Shown: positions 49,871-62,307, numbered from the stretch's first letter. The stretch: 64,000 nt of DNA from CAVQBP01 sp963782475 (GCA_963782475.1 CAWAJW010000015.1:62001-126000), one strand, 5' to 3'. Notes: generated by a model not told the origin, from the sequence alone. Translations and numbers: made by a program.

Positions 49871-52174
49871 ATGAAAACAAAATTTGTTCTGTTCTCTGTT
49901 TTTTTATCGGCAAGTTTATTGTCGGCGCAAAATCTTCCTGGCAGTCCGAGGTATACACTCGATCTTTGCGGTGAATGGGATTTTGATCAGACTGTTGAAG
50001 CATTCCCGCCGAAGGAATTTACGCGCAAAATTACCGTTCCCGGTCTTATCGATTTGGCAGAGCCGCACATTAAACAATACCGCGATTTATTTTTTTGCGA
50101 TGAGCATTTTTGGTACAGTTGGTATAAATGTACATTTGATGTTCCGGAAAATTGTAAAGGGAAAAAAGCAATATTAGACATTTAAAAAGTAGGTTTAATG
50201 CGCAGGTTATTTTAAATGATATCGAACTCGGATAAGATATGCAGTGCAGCACCCCGATTGAATGTGACCTCACCGATTATTTAAATCTTTTGGGTGTAAA
50301 CATACTTTTAATTCGTGTCGACGATATAAGGTGTCTTCCAATTCAGTCGGCTTATTCAAAAGATATAGAAAACTTCACTTATATACCCGGCATTTGGGAT
50401 AGAGTATTTATTTCATTTACCGGACCTATTAGAGTCGCACATTCTCTTTGTTTACCGGATGTAAAAAACAAAAAAGTTACTATTAAATTGCTGCTGCAGA
50501 ATCACGACAAAAAAATTAGGAGGGAATTTTCACTTGAAACTTACCCCGCTGAAGTTTCCGTTTTTATAAGAGAGAAAAAAGACGATGAACAGGCTTGCGA
50601 AATTCACAATGTGAAAACAAACGTAACTTGTCTTACCTGGAAAGAAGTCGATGTAGAAATTCCTTTAAAGAATTTCATTTATGGTCTCCGTCCGATCCGT
50701 TTCTTTATGAAGCGGTAATAAACATAAATTCACAAGGAAAACCGTCCGATCGTTTTACCGATACTTTCGGGATGCGCGATTTTAAACCAAGGAGGAAATA
50801 TTTTTTCCTGAACGGGAATGAAATCAAACTGCTGGGATCCAATATTACATTGTCCCGTTTTTTCAGCGATCCCGAACGTACGGATTTGCCTTGGAACAAA
50901 AAGTGGGTAAAAAAACTTCTTATTGATATTCCGAAAGCACTTCGCTGGAATGTATTTCGAAACAGCATCGGACTGCTGCCTGATTTCTGGTATGAACTTG
51001 CGGACGAATACGGAATTTTAATTCAGAATGAATGGGCTATGTGGAAAAACCGCGGCTGGAATCGTGAAATCGATAAGGAATATACCGATTGGATTTGTTG
51101 ACGGAAGTCACCCCAGTATTGTTATATGGGATGCAATGAATGAATCGAGGCAGGAATATATCGGTAATGTGATTATACCCGGACTTGAAAAACTCATCCG
51201 ACGAGAATTTGGGATGCCGGTTACATGGACGAAACGGATATGAAAAACAACGAAATGGATGAAGTGCATTGTTATCCGCTTTTGTTTTCGCAGAGAACTT
51301 CAAAAGAAAAAGTTGACCGAGAAAGAGAGGAGTACCGGTTTGGTAATTTTCAATATGAAAAAAAATTATTGAGTTATACAAAATACAAATCTGTTCCGCA
51401 GTTGTTAAACGAATATGCTTGGTTATGCTGAACAGGGATGGAACGCCTGCATTTATTTCAAAAGGAATGACGGATGAAAACGATGTGCTTCCCAAGAAAC
51501 ATTATTACAGACCATTAAATGAATGGAAGGATAAGAAAGCAGAACTATTGGACTTTTTGAATATTATCTCGGAACGAATAAAGACACAACGGCAAACAGA
51601 AATTTTCAGGCTTATTATATTGAACTGCAAACTGAAGCAATGCGAACAATTAGTTCATTATGCGGAGTAATGAGTTTTTCATATTTAACTTACAATAAAG
51701 GTTATACGGGAGATTGGTTTTTAAATCCAATTAAAGATCTTAGACCTTTGCCGGCTTTAAAATGGCAGATTCACTGTTTCTCGACCTTTGCTGTTTTTAT
51801 CGACGAAGAGGACGGAAGATACTTAAAGAATTCCAAAACATTTGATTTGAATAAAACTTATTGTATCAAGCTGATTGAGATCAATGATACAAATATCGAA
51901 AAGGAGGGAAAATTAGTCCTGAAACTTTTAAATGCAGAAGGAAAAATTATTTCTTCAGCATCAACAAATGTAAAAGTTCAGCCTCATGATAATGATTTTA
52001 CGGAATTAAAAATTAAAACTCCGGAGAATCCGGGGGTTATTGTTGGTGTCGAAGTTAACCGATAACAACGATATTACTCAAGTGAGCAGGCGGTTCATTA
52101 GAATAGGCGATGCGAAAGGAAATGTAAAATTTCCGGAATACAAAATAAATTTACCGCCGAATTGGCCGGAATAA
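49871..52174 (+). pseudogene. GH2-like glycosidase, second gene, multiply broken
   Basis: A ~765-residue secreted protein with a GH2-type layout. The signal peptide is MKTKFVLFSVFLSASLLSAQ. The jelly-roll domain carries YTLDLCGEWDFDQT and FWYSWYKCTFDVPE. An Ig-like linker (VDVEIPLKNFIYGLRPSDPF) follows. The barrel has NGNEIKLLGSNITLSRFF, then LRWNVFRNSIGLLPDFWYELA and PSIVIWDAMNESRQEYIGN, whose Asn-Glu pair is the predicted acid/base. Frames change near 50180-50240, 50690, 51100, 51235, 51415-51440, 51475, 51620 and 52060. The natural stop is at 52174. Beta-mannosidase or beta-galactosidase activity are both possible; the sequence does not decide. Confidence 0.65.
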
Positions 52175-52239
52175 ATTGTAAATTTCTGTAATCCGATTAT
52201 GTAAATAAATTAAAATTATCTTCATATTGGGAGACTTTA

Positions 52240-54594
52240 ATGAAGTGTAAAAATCGCAAATTCAATTTTCAATTAATATTAACGATCCTGATTTATACCG
52301 CATTTTCTTCGTTCATAACCGCGCAAAATCAAGCCGGGAAAAGAGGCGGAAATGAATTTAGTTATGTGTTGCCGGCTTCGCAAAACCCGTTAAGTATTTC
52401 GACAAGTTCGACTGAATTAAACAGCAAATGGATTTTCCCCGAATTACTGAATAAAAAAGTTAATAAAGAAAATTGGCGGTATATATCGAGATCATCTTCA
52501 AAAAAAAAATTAGCAGGTATTGACGGAAAAGTAACTACAGATGTTTTTGAGTGCAGTACTTTGAGAGTTAGGCGTGATTTCTGGATTTCGAACGACAACA
52601 CTAAAATTGCACTTCGGCAGAAAGTTACGAATTTATTAAAGGAACCCGTGAAAGGGAAAGAGACTTCCCGCTAAAACTTTACGGCTTAAGAAGTCCTTAC
52701 TTTTAAAGATGAAAGAAATGCCGGAAAATGGGATGTATTAAATTCAGTCGGAGACTTAAAAACGGACAGCCTGCAGTTATAATTCCGTCCGATACGACAA
52801 TTTTAAATGAAATTGATCCTTTCCTTGTTTTTCATTCCGGTAATTCAAACACTCCCGATTTGTTTATCGGTTATTTAAATCAGACCGGGAACCTCGCTCA
52901 ATTCATCTTGAAATTTAACAAAACAAAAACCGGAGTAAAATTTTATTCTAACGGCGGAATGCGATTTCGACCGTATTATTCTTCCCAAAGGCGGCGAAAG
53001 AACAAGTCAGTGGGTTTACATATCCAACGGTTTTGACGCTGACAATTTAATTGCGGAATACGCCGATAGAGTTGGCGATTTTTACGGAATTAAGAGACCT
53101 CCGAAATCCGCACCGTCTGTTTTCTGTACATGGTATTTTCACGGGCGTCATTATAACGAAAAGTTTTTCAAAGATGATATCGATGCTTTGCAAAAAAAAA
53201 CGGATTCCTTTCGATGTTTTTCTTATCGACGACTGCTGGGCAAACGGCAATTGGGGCTATTGGACTCCGAACGCACAATTCCCCCACGGAATGAAATATA
53301 TAACGGATATTATGAGAAAAAACGGTTATAAACCGGGAATTTGGACCGCACCTTTTTCTATTGAAAAAAATTCGAAACTGGCTAAGGGACACCCAGAATG
53401 GCTGTTGAAAACAACAGACGGTTCTCTTGTCGAATTCGGCTATGCAACAAAATGCTGGATTCTCGATCCCACTTTTCCCGGTGTAATTAAACATCTTGAA
53501 GAAGTTTACAGAAGACTTTCGCACGATTACGGTTTTTCTTATTTCAAATTGGATTTTATGAGATCTGACTTTATTTATGATAACGTAAAATTTTATAATC
53601 CGGAAATTACAAGACTGCAAGCATACCGGATGGGATTAAAAGAAATTGGCAGAAGGAGTCGGACCGGATGCGTTTATTTCTGTCTGCGGCGGACACTTCG
53701 GCGCGTCAATCGGAATTGCTAACAGTCAAAGAAGCGGAAGCGATGTTGTATCTATTTGGATTCCGAAACAAATTAATACTTTCCGGCAGAATATCCTTAG
53801 GACATGGATGAGCAGATTTTTGTTATGTCGATGCCGATGCATTAATGATTAGAAAACGGGAAATCCCTTTCCAATATTCCGATAGCAATCCCGATGAAAG
53901 TCACAATCAACTTTCACTCGGTAAATTAACCGACGCGGAAGCGCTTACTTTTGCATTGAATCAATATGTAGGCGGCGGATTGGTTTGTTTTTCCGAATAT
54001 CTGAAAGAACTTTCGGAAGCAAGAAGAAGTCTTTACAGGCACATTATTCCTTCGATTAATTCTTCATCGATTCCGCTTGATTTATATAATGATTTTATTC
54101 TTTCGATGATGCTTACTAAAATTATTCCGGTCTGCAAAGATCTGAAACCCTGGAATACTGTAGCGATAATGAATTTATATGATAAGAGCCAAAATGTAAG
54201 TGTTAAACTTTCGAAAAAGCTGATCGGCAGCTTGAATTCAAATAAATTTATTGTCTCCGAATTTTTTTCACAAAAAGTAATAGGAATTTTTTCAGCAGGC
54301 GATAATATTGAATTGGGAGAAATCAAACCGCACGAAAGCAAATTATTAAGGATTGCTCAATGGAATGGCGTAAAACCTGTTTTAACCGGAACCGATTTAC
54401 ATTTTTCCGGCGGCGGTGTTGAAATCGCTCAATGGAAAGTAAACAGTGACAATTCCATTGAAGGGAAAATAAAAACCCAATGGGATTATCCTGTTCGAAC
54501 TAGTGACGCATTTCCGGCAGATAATTCTTCCGGTTATGAATTAAAAACAGAAACAGTTCAGCCGCTCCAAAAGATTTTTTATATATCGGAGTAA
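52240..54594 (+). pseudogene. GH36-like alpha-galactosidase, third copy, multiply broken
   Basis: About 785 residues if joined. A leader (ILTILIYTAFSSFITAQ) is followed by a beta-sandwich and the barrel: SAPSVFCTWYFHGRHYNEKF, IPFDVFLIDDCWANGNWGYW, HGMKYITDIMRKNGYKPGIW. The probable nucleophile is in FSYFKLDFMR and the probable acid/base region is NSQRSGSDVVS. The last 250 codons (53845-54594) are open, with a C-terminal beta domain. Frame changes occur near 52670-52730, 52960, 53030, 53200, 53650 and 53820. It differs in sequence from the GH36-like genes at 28748 and 35490, so it is not a recent duplicate. It precedes the second complete-length symporter gene. Confidence 0.72.
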
Positions 54595-54691
54595 AAAAAA
54601 TTGTTGTTAACCGCATCATTTTTTTAATCGCCGGATTATGATTTGTTGTTAAGCGGTCGGCAAAAACTCTAAGTTAAATAACAAGTTTATT

Positions 54692-56374
54692 ATGAATAAT
54701 TCTTTTGATTGGCTCGATACCCTTGTTATAATAGTTTATTTCGTGCAGATTATAGGCTATGGACTTTGGCTTACTCGTAAAGTAAAAAATAGCAGCGGAT
54801 ACTTTATAGGCGAACGCAAGTTCGGATGGTGGATAATGATGGGACAGCATTCGGAACGGGGACGCATGCCGAGAATTTTGTAGCTCAAACCGGGGCAAGT
54901 TATCAGCTTGGTTTCGCCGCAATATGGTATCAATGGAAAAATATGATAATTACCCCTTTCTATTGGCTTATGGCTCCATGGTACAGAAGAAGTGAAAGAA
55001 CAACTGTCGGCGAAATTGTTGAAGATAGGTACGGAAGCGATATGGGAACTTTTTATTCGATTTTTGCAATTCTATTTTTTGTTTTTGCTCAGGGGATACT
55101 GCTAAAGGGGGGCGGTAAAGTAATTTCTGTTGCCAGCGGCAATATAATTTCGGTTAACGGTGTAGTGATTGCAATGACTGTCGCATTTATAGTATATAGT
55201 TTTTTCGGAGGACTTGTTGCTTCTGCTTATGCAAATTTTATCCAGGCGTTGATGATTATTATCCTTTCTTTCATGCTTATTCCTTCCGGTTTAAATGTTG
55301 TAGGCGGATTTTCGGGAATGGAAATTATTGCCTGATGATTTTTTCCATCTGTTCAGCAGCGATTTGGGAATAGGAGTTTTTACAATCTTAATGCTTGCTG
55401 TAAACGGAGTTGTAGGCATAACTGCACAACCGCATATGGTTTCTATGTGTGCAACGGGAAAAACCGAACGAGCAGGTCGTGTAGGACAAACTTACGGTTC
55501 CATTGTGAAACGATTGGTTACTATAGGGTGGGCGTTAACAGGGTTGATTGTCGCTGCCATAATTGTAAAGACGGTCAACATTTAAAAGATTCCGAAATGG
55601 CATTCGGTTATGCATCGGGAATTGTTGATGCCGGGTTTAACAGGTTTAATGATAGCATCCGTTTTAGCTGCAAACATGTCCTCTGCTTCAATTTTATGGT
55701 AAATACAGGAGCTTTGTTTACACAAAATTTTTATAAGGAATTCATAAATAAAAATCCGACGGATAGACAACTTCTTTGGATGGGAAGATATTCCGGCTTC
55801 GGTTTGACTATATTGGGTGTTGCCTTTGCATTCTATATAAGTAATGTTCTTCAGGCATTTTTATTCACCGAAACTATTTCCGCATTCATGGGAATAATGA
55901 TTTTCGGAGGAATTTTATGGAAGAGAGCGAATCGTTACGGAGCGTTTCAGGCGTGGTTTCTGCTTTTGTCGTTTATTATTACCTTAATTATTTATCAACA
56001 GGAGTCTTGAGCTTGTTTATACCTGGACACCGGGAATTTTCGGTTGGGCGATGCTTGCAGGTTTTGCTTTTTTTATTTTAATCAGTTTGGTAACAAAGAA
56101 GGAAGACAATGAAAGGATAGAGAAATTTTTTGATAATATGCAGCGTTTAACCGATGCCGGCGTTTTGGAAAAAGATAACAAAAAACCGCTAGCTGCCCAG
56201 TACAATAAAGATTTAATTCTTGTCGATATACCCGGTTGGTTTAAAAAGGAAAGAAGAAATAACTTTATAAAACGTTATAAAGAAGATTGGCCGGGATTCA
56301 TACTTGCTTCTTTATTTGTGGGTTTACTAGTATTAATTGCATGGTTGATAATTTTTGTAAAATCGGATTACTAA
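54692..56374 (+). pseudogene. Sodium:solute symporter (SSS family), third, multiply broken
   Basis: A ~560-residue SSS symporter with helix 1 at WLDTLVIIVYFVQIIGYGLW and YFIGERKFGWW. The transporter core (FGTGTHAENFVAQTGASYQL, FVFAQGILLKGGGKVISVAS, and NGVVGITAQPHMVSMCATGK, the family's signature region) and the C-terminal helices are all visible. Frame changes fall near 54850, 55330, 55580-55680, 55700 and 56010. The cytosolic C-terminal extension (NERIEKFFDNMQRLTDAGVL) is typical of this subgroup. The lesions are indels rather than substitutions. Likely a sugar or uronate importer; substrate unknown. Confidence 0.78.
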
Positions 56375-56426
56375 ATTATCTTTATTAAAATGAAAAATTG
56401 TCCTTATCACATATTAGTTTTTATTA

Positions 56427-57367
56427 TTGAATAGGAAAGATAATTTGGAAAACAATTTTTTTGATCTACAAGTTAACGGATATGCCGGCGTTGATTTTAA
56501 CCGGAATGAATTGACATTGGAATCCTTGCATGCCGCATGCAAAAAATTAAAAGAGGATGGCGTGAAGGGAATTCTTGCTACCATAATTACGGCAGATTTT
56601 GAAGATATGAAATCGAGGTTGAAAAGGATAGCTAAACTTAGAAGTGAAGATAAATTAATTAAAGAAATGATATACGGCATTCATATTGAGGGACCTTTTT
56701 AGCTGACAAAGCAGGTTACAGCGGTGCTCACTCCACCAAAAAATATTTGTGCCGCGGATATTGACAAAATGAAATATTTACTTGATGCTGCGGACGGCTT
56801 AACAAAGATTGTTACCCTCGCTCCGGAGATGGATAACCAATTTAAAGTTACAGGGATGCTTAGTAAAAATGGATTGTTGTATCTGCAGGGCATTGTGATT
56901 CGACAATCGATGAATTAAAGGGTGCAATTGATGCGGGTTTAAGTATGTTTACTCATTTGGGAAATGGGTGTCCTCAATTATTAAATCGTCATGATAATAT
57001 TATACAAAGAGTACTTTCCTTAAGGAATAGATTATGGCTTTGTTTTATTGCCGACGGATTCATATTCCGTTTTTTGCACTTAAAAATTATTTGAACCTTG
57101 CAGGATTTGAAAAAAGTATAATCGTTACAGATGCAATGGCGGCGGCGTGCAGTTCCCGGTAAATATACTTTAAGCAGTTTGATCCTCGAAGTGGGCGAAG
57201 ACCTCATTGTACGGAACCGGGTAAATCCAATTTTGCCGGATCGGCTGTTACGATGAAAAAAAGCAGAGAAAATTTGATAAACAAAATAGGAATGGCTGAA
57301 AAGGATTGCGGAGAGATTGACATCCATTAATCCGATGAAAGTATCGGGATTTATTGATATATATTGA
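56427..57367 (+). pseudogene. N-acetylglucosamine-6-phosphate deacetylase (NagA)-like, multiply broken
   Basis: About 310 residues if joined. FFDLQVNGYAGVDFN and YGIHIEGPF are the NagA hallmarks. After GPF a T-run is one base short (56696-56701), and the frame that follows reads LADKAGYSGAHS then NICAADIDKMKYLLDAA. The zinc and catalytic region continues with GAIDAGLSMFTHLGNG, FIADGFHIPFFALKNYL and IIVTDAMAAA. The end is RLTSINPMKVSGF. Further shifts lie near 56740, 56890, 57040, 57160 and 57300. A start could be the TTG at 56427. The gene points to an N-acetylated amino sugar in the glycan, or to a related deacetylase. Homopolymer-length changes are prominent here. Confidence 0.75.
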
Positions 57368-57410
57368 AAAAGAATAAAATATCAATTAAAAATTTATCGG
57401 ATAATATAAA

Positions 57411-58915
57411 ATGAAAAAGTTTGGTTTAATTTTTTCGTTTTTTTTTAATAAGTATATCTGTCACAACTGCAGATGTAAAACTTGCCTTCGATATTCGGAA
57501 GCCACATGGTCATTCAGCAAAATACAAATGTATCTATCTGGGGCTGGGCTGATCCTGGTGAAATAGTTACGGTAAAAGGAAGCTGGATGAAAAAAGCTGC
57601 TTCGGTCGGACCAGTAAAAATGGTAAATGGATATTGCAAATTAAATCTCCCAAAGCAGGCGGTCCTTATAAAATTATTATTGAAGGGAAAAATAAAATTG
57701 TTTTGAACGATATATTGTCCGGTGAAGTCTGGCTTGCTTCCGGTCAGTCGAACATGTCTTTCCCTTTGAAAAATAGCGATGATGCGGAAACTGAAATTGC
57801 AAATGCAAATTATCCCGAAATACGATTATTTCAAGTTGAACGTGTAGATTCTGTTGTTCCTAGATTGATTGTAACGGAATGTGGATTAAATGTTCGCCTG
57901 AATCGGCAAAAGATTTTTCAGCCGCCGCATATTTTTTCGGAAGAGAAATTTATAAAGAATTAAATGTACCTGTCGGTTTAATCAATTCAAGCAGAGGCAA
58001 TACCCCCATCGAAGCGTGTGGATCAAAAATTCTTAAAGCCAATCACAAAATATCGTCAATATTTCAATTATGGAAAAAATGGGGGCAGGAATATTCGGAC
58101 TCTGAAAAAGTTTATATTATTAAATATGAAAAATGGGAAAAAGCAAAAACAGCGAAAAAAATCGGAATTGAAGAACCGAGAAAACCTAATTCCGTAAATA
58201 ATATTCAAAAACAATTTGAGACCCGGTGTTTTGTTTAACGCAACGATAGCTCCTTTAATTCCATATACTATAAGAGGAATTATTTGGTATCAAGGCGAGA
58301 ACAATATTGATCGTCCTATTTTATATCAGAAAGCATTTCCTTTTTGATTTCTGATTGGCGTGCAAGATGGCATCTTGGCGATTTCCCATTTTATTTTGTT
58401 CAGATTGCCCCTTATGACAATATAATAAATAACAACGGCGCTTCATTTTTAAGAGAAGCACAGATGACGACTATGAGCGTTCCGAATACCGGTATGGCAG
58501 TAACTGTTGATATCGGTAATATCCATAATATTCATCCTACAGATAAGCAGGATGTCGGAAAACGTTTAGCACTTTGGGCACTGGCTAAAACTTACGGTTT
58601 AAAAAATATTGTTTATTCGGGACCAATTTATAAATCGATAAAAATAGAAGGGAATAAAAAAATAAGATTGTATTTTGATCATACCGGATCGGGATTAATT
58701 AAAAAGGGAAAAGAATTAACTCAATTTGAAATAGCTGGAAGGGATAGAAAATTTTATAAAGCAGATGCAGTAATCGACGGAACAACCATTGTGGTCCATA
58801 GCATAAAGTTCCAAATCCGGTTGCTGTTAGATACAGTTGGGGTATAACGGTTGTTCCGAATCTATTTAATAACGAAGGATTACCGGCAGCTCCTTTCAGA
58901 ACCAATAGTTGGTGA
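57411..58915 (+). pseudogene. Sialate O-acetylesterase (SGNH hydrolase), copy 1, multiply broken
   Basis: A secreted ~500-residue carbohydrate acetylesterase. HMVIQQNTNVSIWGWADPGE starts the N-terminal beta domain. The SGNH catalytic serine is in VWLASGQSNMSFPL, the oxyanion-type GLINSSRGNTPIEA follows, and IIWYQGENNIDRP is block III. NIHPTDKQDVGKRLALWAL probably carries the Asp/His of block V. The protein ends NLFNNEGLPAAPFRTNSW. Frame changes occur near 57450-57480, 57620-57650, 57870, 58220, 58345 and 58810. A highly similar second copy lies at 62332-63844. These enzymes remove O-acetyl groups from sugars, so the natural glycan may be O-acetylated. Confidence 0.8.
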
Positions 58916-59195
58916 TTTTAGCAAAAGTTAAAATTTTTATTTACACGTTTACAGATAAATGTAAAATGATTATGTAATAATTAATTTTGTAAGATTTTTT
59001 GTTGTCCTTTTGGATTATAATCGTTGAACAGAAATTATTTTGCAGCAAGTAAATTCCGGTATTTTTTAATGATAAATTTCGATTAACTTTTCGGATATCC
59101 AAGCATAAAATATACTTGTTGAAAGTTGCTAATTTCAATGTTATATTTATATACTTTTGATTTTAAATATAGACAGCCGTCTGTAAATTATTTAT

Positions 59196-59263
59196 ACCAC
59201 ATATTACCTGATCTAACCTTTTACTCCTTTAAAATTGTTATAAAGAATAGAATTTGAGATACT
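59196..59263 (+). promoter_or_regulatory. Bipartite operator and promoter, copy 7 (beta-helix gene)
   Basis: ACCACAT (59196-59202) and ACCTTTT (59216-59222) are 20 bp apart. TTGTTA (59235-59240) begins 19 bp after the second, and GATACT (59258-59263) follows after 17 bp. ATTACCTGA and the AAAATTG before the -35 echo copy 2. The surrounding gap (58916-59458, 543 bases) shows no other gene or RNA. The target is the beta-helix gene at 59459. Confidence 0.55.
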
Positions 59264-59458
59264 TACATTGAGCGAAATTTGAGTTAGTAAATCGTTGATG
59301 ATAATACCTTTGTAATGAAAGCAAATGATAAAGAACAAAATCTAAAATTAATGTACTCTCTAAAATTTGCGTTCTTTATTTTATACTTAATGTTTTCTAT
59401 TATTGGAAATTGATTTAATAATTTTTGCAAATAGATAATTAATTCAGGCGGGTTAAAT

Positions 59459-60203
59459 ATGAAGGCAATAAACTTATGCTTAATAATTTATTTATCTTAA
59501 TTACAAGATCAGTTTTTTCCTAAAGCGTATTATATTTCTCCCAACGGCAATGACAACAACAGCGGAACAATAGAATCACCGTTCGCAACCATTCAAAAGG
59601 CTCAAGATGTAGCACAGCCGGGTGATACCCTTTACCTTCGTGGAGGCGACTATTTTCCCGATGCTCAAACTATATTTTCTAAAAAAGGAAATCCAGATGC
59701 ATATATTGTATTATGCAGTTATCCGGAGAGGTTCCCGGATTAATGGAATAAATATTCCGGAAGGAGATACTACCGGAACTTCGACACCTACTTGGAAATT
59801 CAACGGAGCGGAATATTGGAAAATAATCGGACCAATAATATTGACTAACCGTCGCGGCTGCGATTGTTAATAGATATCGGAAAATTTGTTAAGCTTGATA
59901 GAGTGGAATGCAGTTACAAAGCCGTTCGAGCCTCTCGTGCCGGACACGGATTTATGATTTGGCAGGGAGTAATATTTTCTATAAAAATTGCGATGCTCAC
60001 CATAATGCAAATCATCTCTGGTGGCCAATCTCTTCGCAAAAGGCAAATCAATATCAAAACGGAGATGGCTGACGTATTTTTTCCAGGCAATAAACCTGCA
60101 GGAACATATACATATATCTGGAATGCAAGAAATAATTACGGAGGTGAACTTTCCAGCGGAATTATTTTTTAAGTATAAAAGTAAAAACACTTTAAAACAA
60201 TAA
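59459..60203 (+). pseudogene. Beta-helix sorting-domain protein with internal deletion
   Basis: A badly truncated relative of the gene at 60293. After MKAINLCLIIYLS and a stop, the frame continues FFPKAYYISPNGNDNNSGTI then ESPFATIQKAQDVAQPGDTL and LYLRGGDY, the standard start of a DUF1565/right-handed beta-helix. Later pieces include NGAEYWKIIGP, YKAVRASRAGHGF, then in another frame KNCDAHHNANHLWW. The sequence then jumps to AGTYTYIWNARNNYGGELSSG, the end of a C-terminal sorting domain. Most coils of the helix are missing, so a deletion of several hundred codons took place as well as frameshifts. Likely a former secreted polysaccharide lyase. Confidence 0.65.
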
Positions 60204-60292
60204 AGATGATGTAACTAAGATAAAAATAATTCCGTTGTTTAGCTTTTTGTAATTAAAAATAGTGCGGTAAGCAAAACAAAAAATTTAAGGCT

Positions 60293-62307
60293 ATGAAAAA
60301 AATTAACATGTATGCATATTGCCTTGTTGTTATTATTCAAAACAAATACTATTTCCGTAAATACTTATTATGTATCTCCTAACGGCAAAGCTACTAATAC
60401 AGGGAACCGAAGATTCTCCATGGTCTTTAGAAAAAGCTAATCAGTCTTTACTTCCGGGTGAAACGGCAATTTTTAATGGATGGTACATATACCGGGACTC
60501 CAATTGAACCTGAAATCCGGTGAAGAAGATGCAAATATAACTTATCGTGCGGCTAACAAGCAGATGGCTGTTTTTCAAGATATTGATGGAATAAGTAATG
60601 GGATAAGAGAATCGAACGGACCCACTGCTGTATTTGTAGACAACAGATCTTTTATCAAGGTTGATGGAATTAAAGTATTGAATGTAAAACGGTGGGTTGT
60701 GGGGAAACAGAGCAATCATATTACTGTAAAAAACAGTTACTTTAAAGGAGGTACAGGCTGGATCAATTGCCGTTTTGAAAAAATCGGCGACGGGATGAAA
60801 ATTCAAAATAACTACTTTCATGGCGGAACCGATTTGGTAAGTTTGGACGGAGGAGCCGGTCATTTGATCGAAGGAAATTATTTTGGCGATGCTTCACATA
60901 CCGGACTTGTTTTATTAGGTGTTAAGAATTCTGTTGTTAGAAATAATACTTTAACAAATCGTCTGTGGCGGTGTATGGAAGTAGAAAGCTCCCGCTTAGA
61001 ACCGTATGGACATCTCGGAATATAATTTAATTGAAAATAATCATTTCGATTATTCGCCTATTAAAATACTGCAGTATGCCGGTAATAATTCAATTTTGCG
61101 CAGAAATATTTTTAGAAGAGCAATGAAGGAATGGGGTGGGCAAATTATTTGGGCAGCGCAAAAACACCCGAGGCATGGCACGACGAGCACAACCGGTTCT
61201 ATAATAATACTATTGCCGAATGCGGAACAAATGAATTTGTTCAGAACATGGTTAATGAAAATAAGGCTAAAGGAATTTACCCTGCGGAGAATACATCGAC
61301 GGATGGTTATGGAATGACGTACTCTACAAATTTATTTAATCCTCTGTGGACGGGTATTCCGATGTAGCTTACGGGGATAATATTTGTGTAAATAATATTT
61401 TTCATAAGAATACAAATAGCGTTCAAACCAAATCTTCTAAAACATCACAGGTTGCTTTTATTTGGAATGCAACTCCCGAATTCGGTAGATTCTTCAGCAA
61501 TAATTTATACAGCGGAACGGAAGGTGCTGATGTTTTCTATTTTATAGATGCCGTTTATCAAAATCCGGTTGTGCCGAGAAACAGTTCAATAACTGTATTT
61601 CAGCAAACGTATCCGGTTTGGGCTATCGGAAATTTTGAAGTCGACCCTTTATTTGTCGATTCTGATATTGGTGATTATAGGCTTAGCGAGAGTAGTGGTT
61701 GTATTGACGCAGGCAGCGCTTTAACTAAAACAAGTTCTTCCGGGCAAGGTACTGCAATTACCGTTGAAGATGCTCTTTATTTTACTGACGGATACGGGCT
61801 TGTTGCTGCCGATACAATATTGTTGATTCAATGAGGGTAACAATTGTAAATGTTGACTACAGCACGAACACTATTACTATAGATAAAAATATTTCATGGA
61901 ATCAAGGAGATGAAGTTTTTGCGGATTACAAAGGTTTTGCACCGGACGTTGGGGCAATTGAATACGATACAACACAACTAGTTGGTGTTAACGGTTTTGA
62001 TAAATCAGAAATGAACGAATCTTTTTGTTTGTTTCAAAACTTTCCCAATCCGTTTAATCCGACAACATCCATTCAATACAGTATTAATGGGATTGCAAAT
62101 GTACGTTTGGAAATCTTTGACATTTTAGGAAGAGAAGTAACAACGTTGGTAGAACAGGAAAAATCAAAAGGAACATACTCAGTATCCTGGAATGCAAAAA
62201 ATAACGCTGGAAATAGTGTAACGAACGGAATATATTTTTGCAAACTTACAGTGAAAGGCAATAATCTTAACAGAAGCGTTGTTAAAAAAATGATAATATT
62301 GAAATAA
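60293..62307 (+). pseudogene. Secreted beta-helix (pectate lyase-like) protein with C-terminal sorting domain, broken
   Basis: A ~670-residue surface protein. The N-terminus (YYVSPNGKATNTGTEDSPWS) is DUF1565-like. Coils with repeating asparagine ladders follow (KVDGIKVLNVKRWVV, HITVKNSYFKGGTG, MKIQNNYFHGGTDLVSLDGG, LIEGNYFGDASHTGL, NSVVRNNTLTNR). A post-helix region (PLFVDSDIGDYRLSESSGCID) precedes a type IX-like sorting domain: CLFQNFPNPFNPTT, RLEIFDILGREVTTLVE, NGIYFCKLTVKGNN. Frame changes occur near 60330-60480, 60520, 61005, 61130, 61350 and 61810. The last 158 codons are open to the stop at 62307. It is probably a polysaccharide lyase/epimerase-like enzyme; no catalytic residues could be confirmed. 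Confidence 0.75.

Noticed and set aside
35490..57367. Programmed frameshifting as a reason for overlapping frames
   Set aside because: The breaks are many per gene, at differing sequences, and lack a consistent slippery heptamer plus structure.
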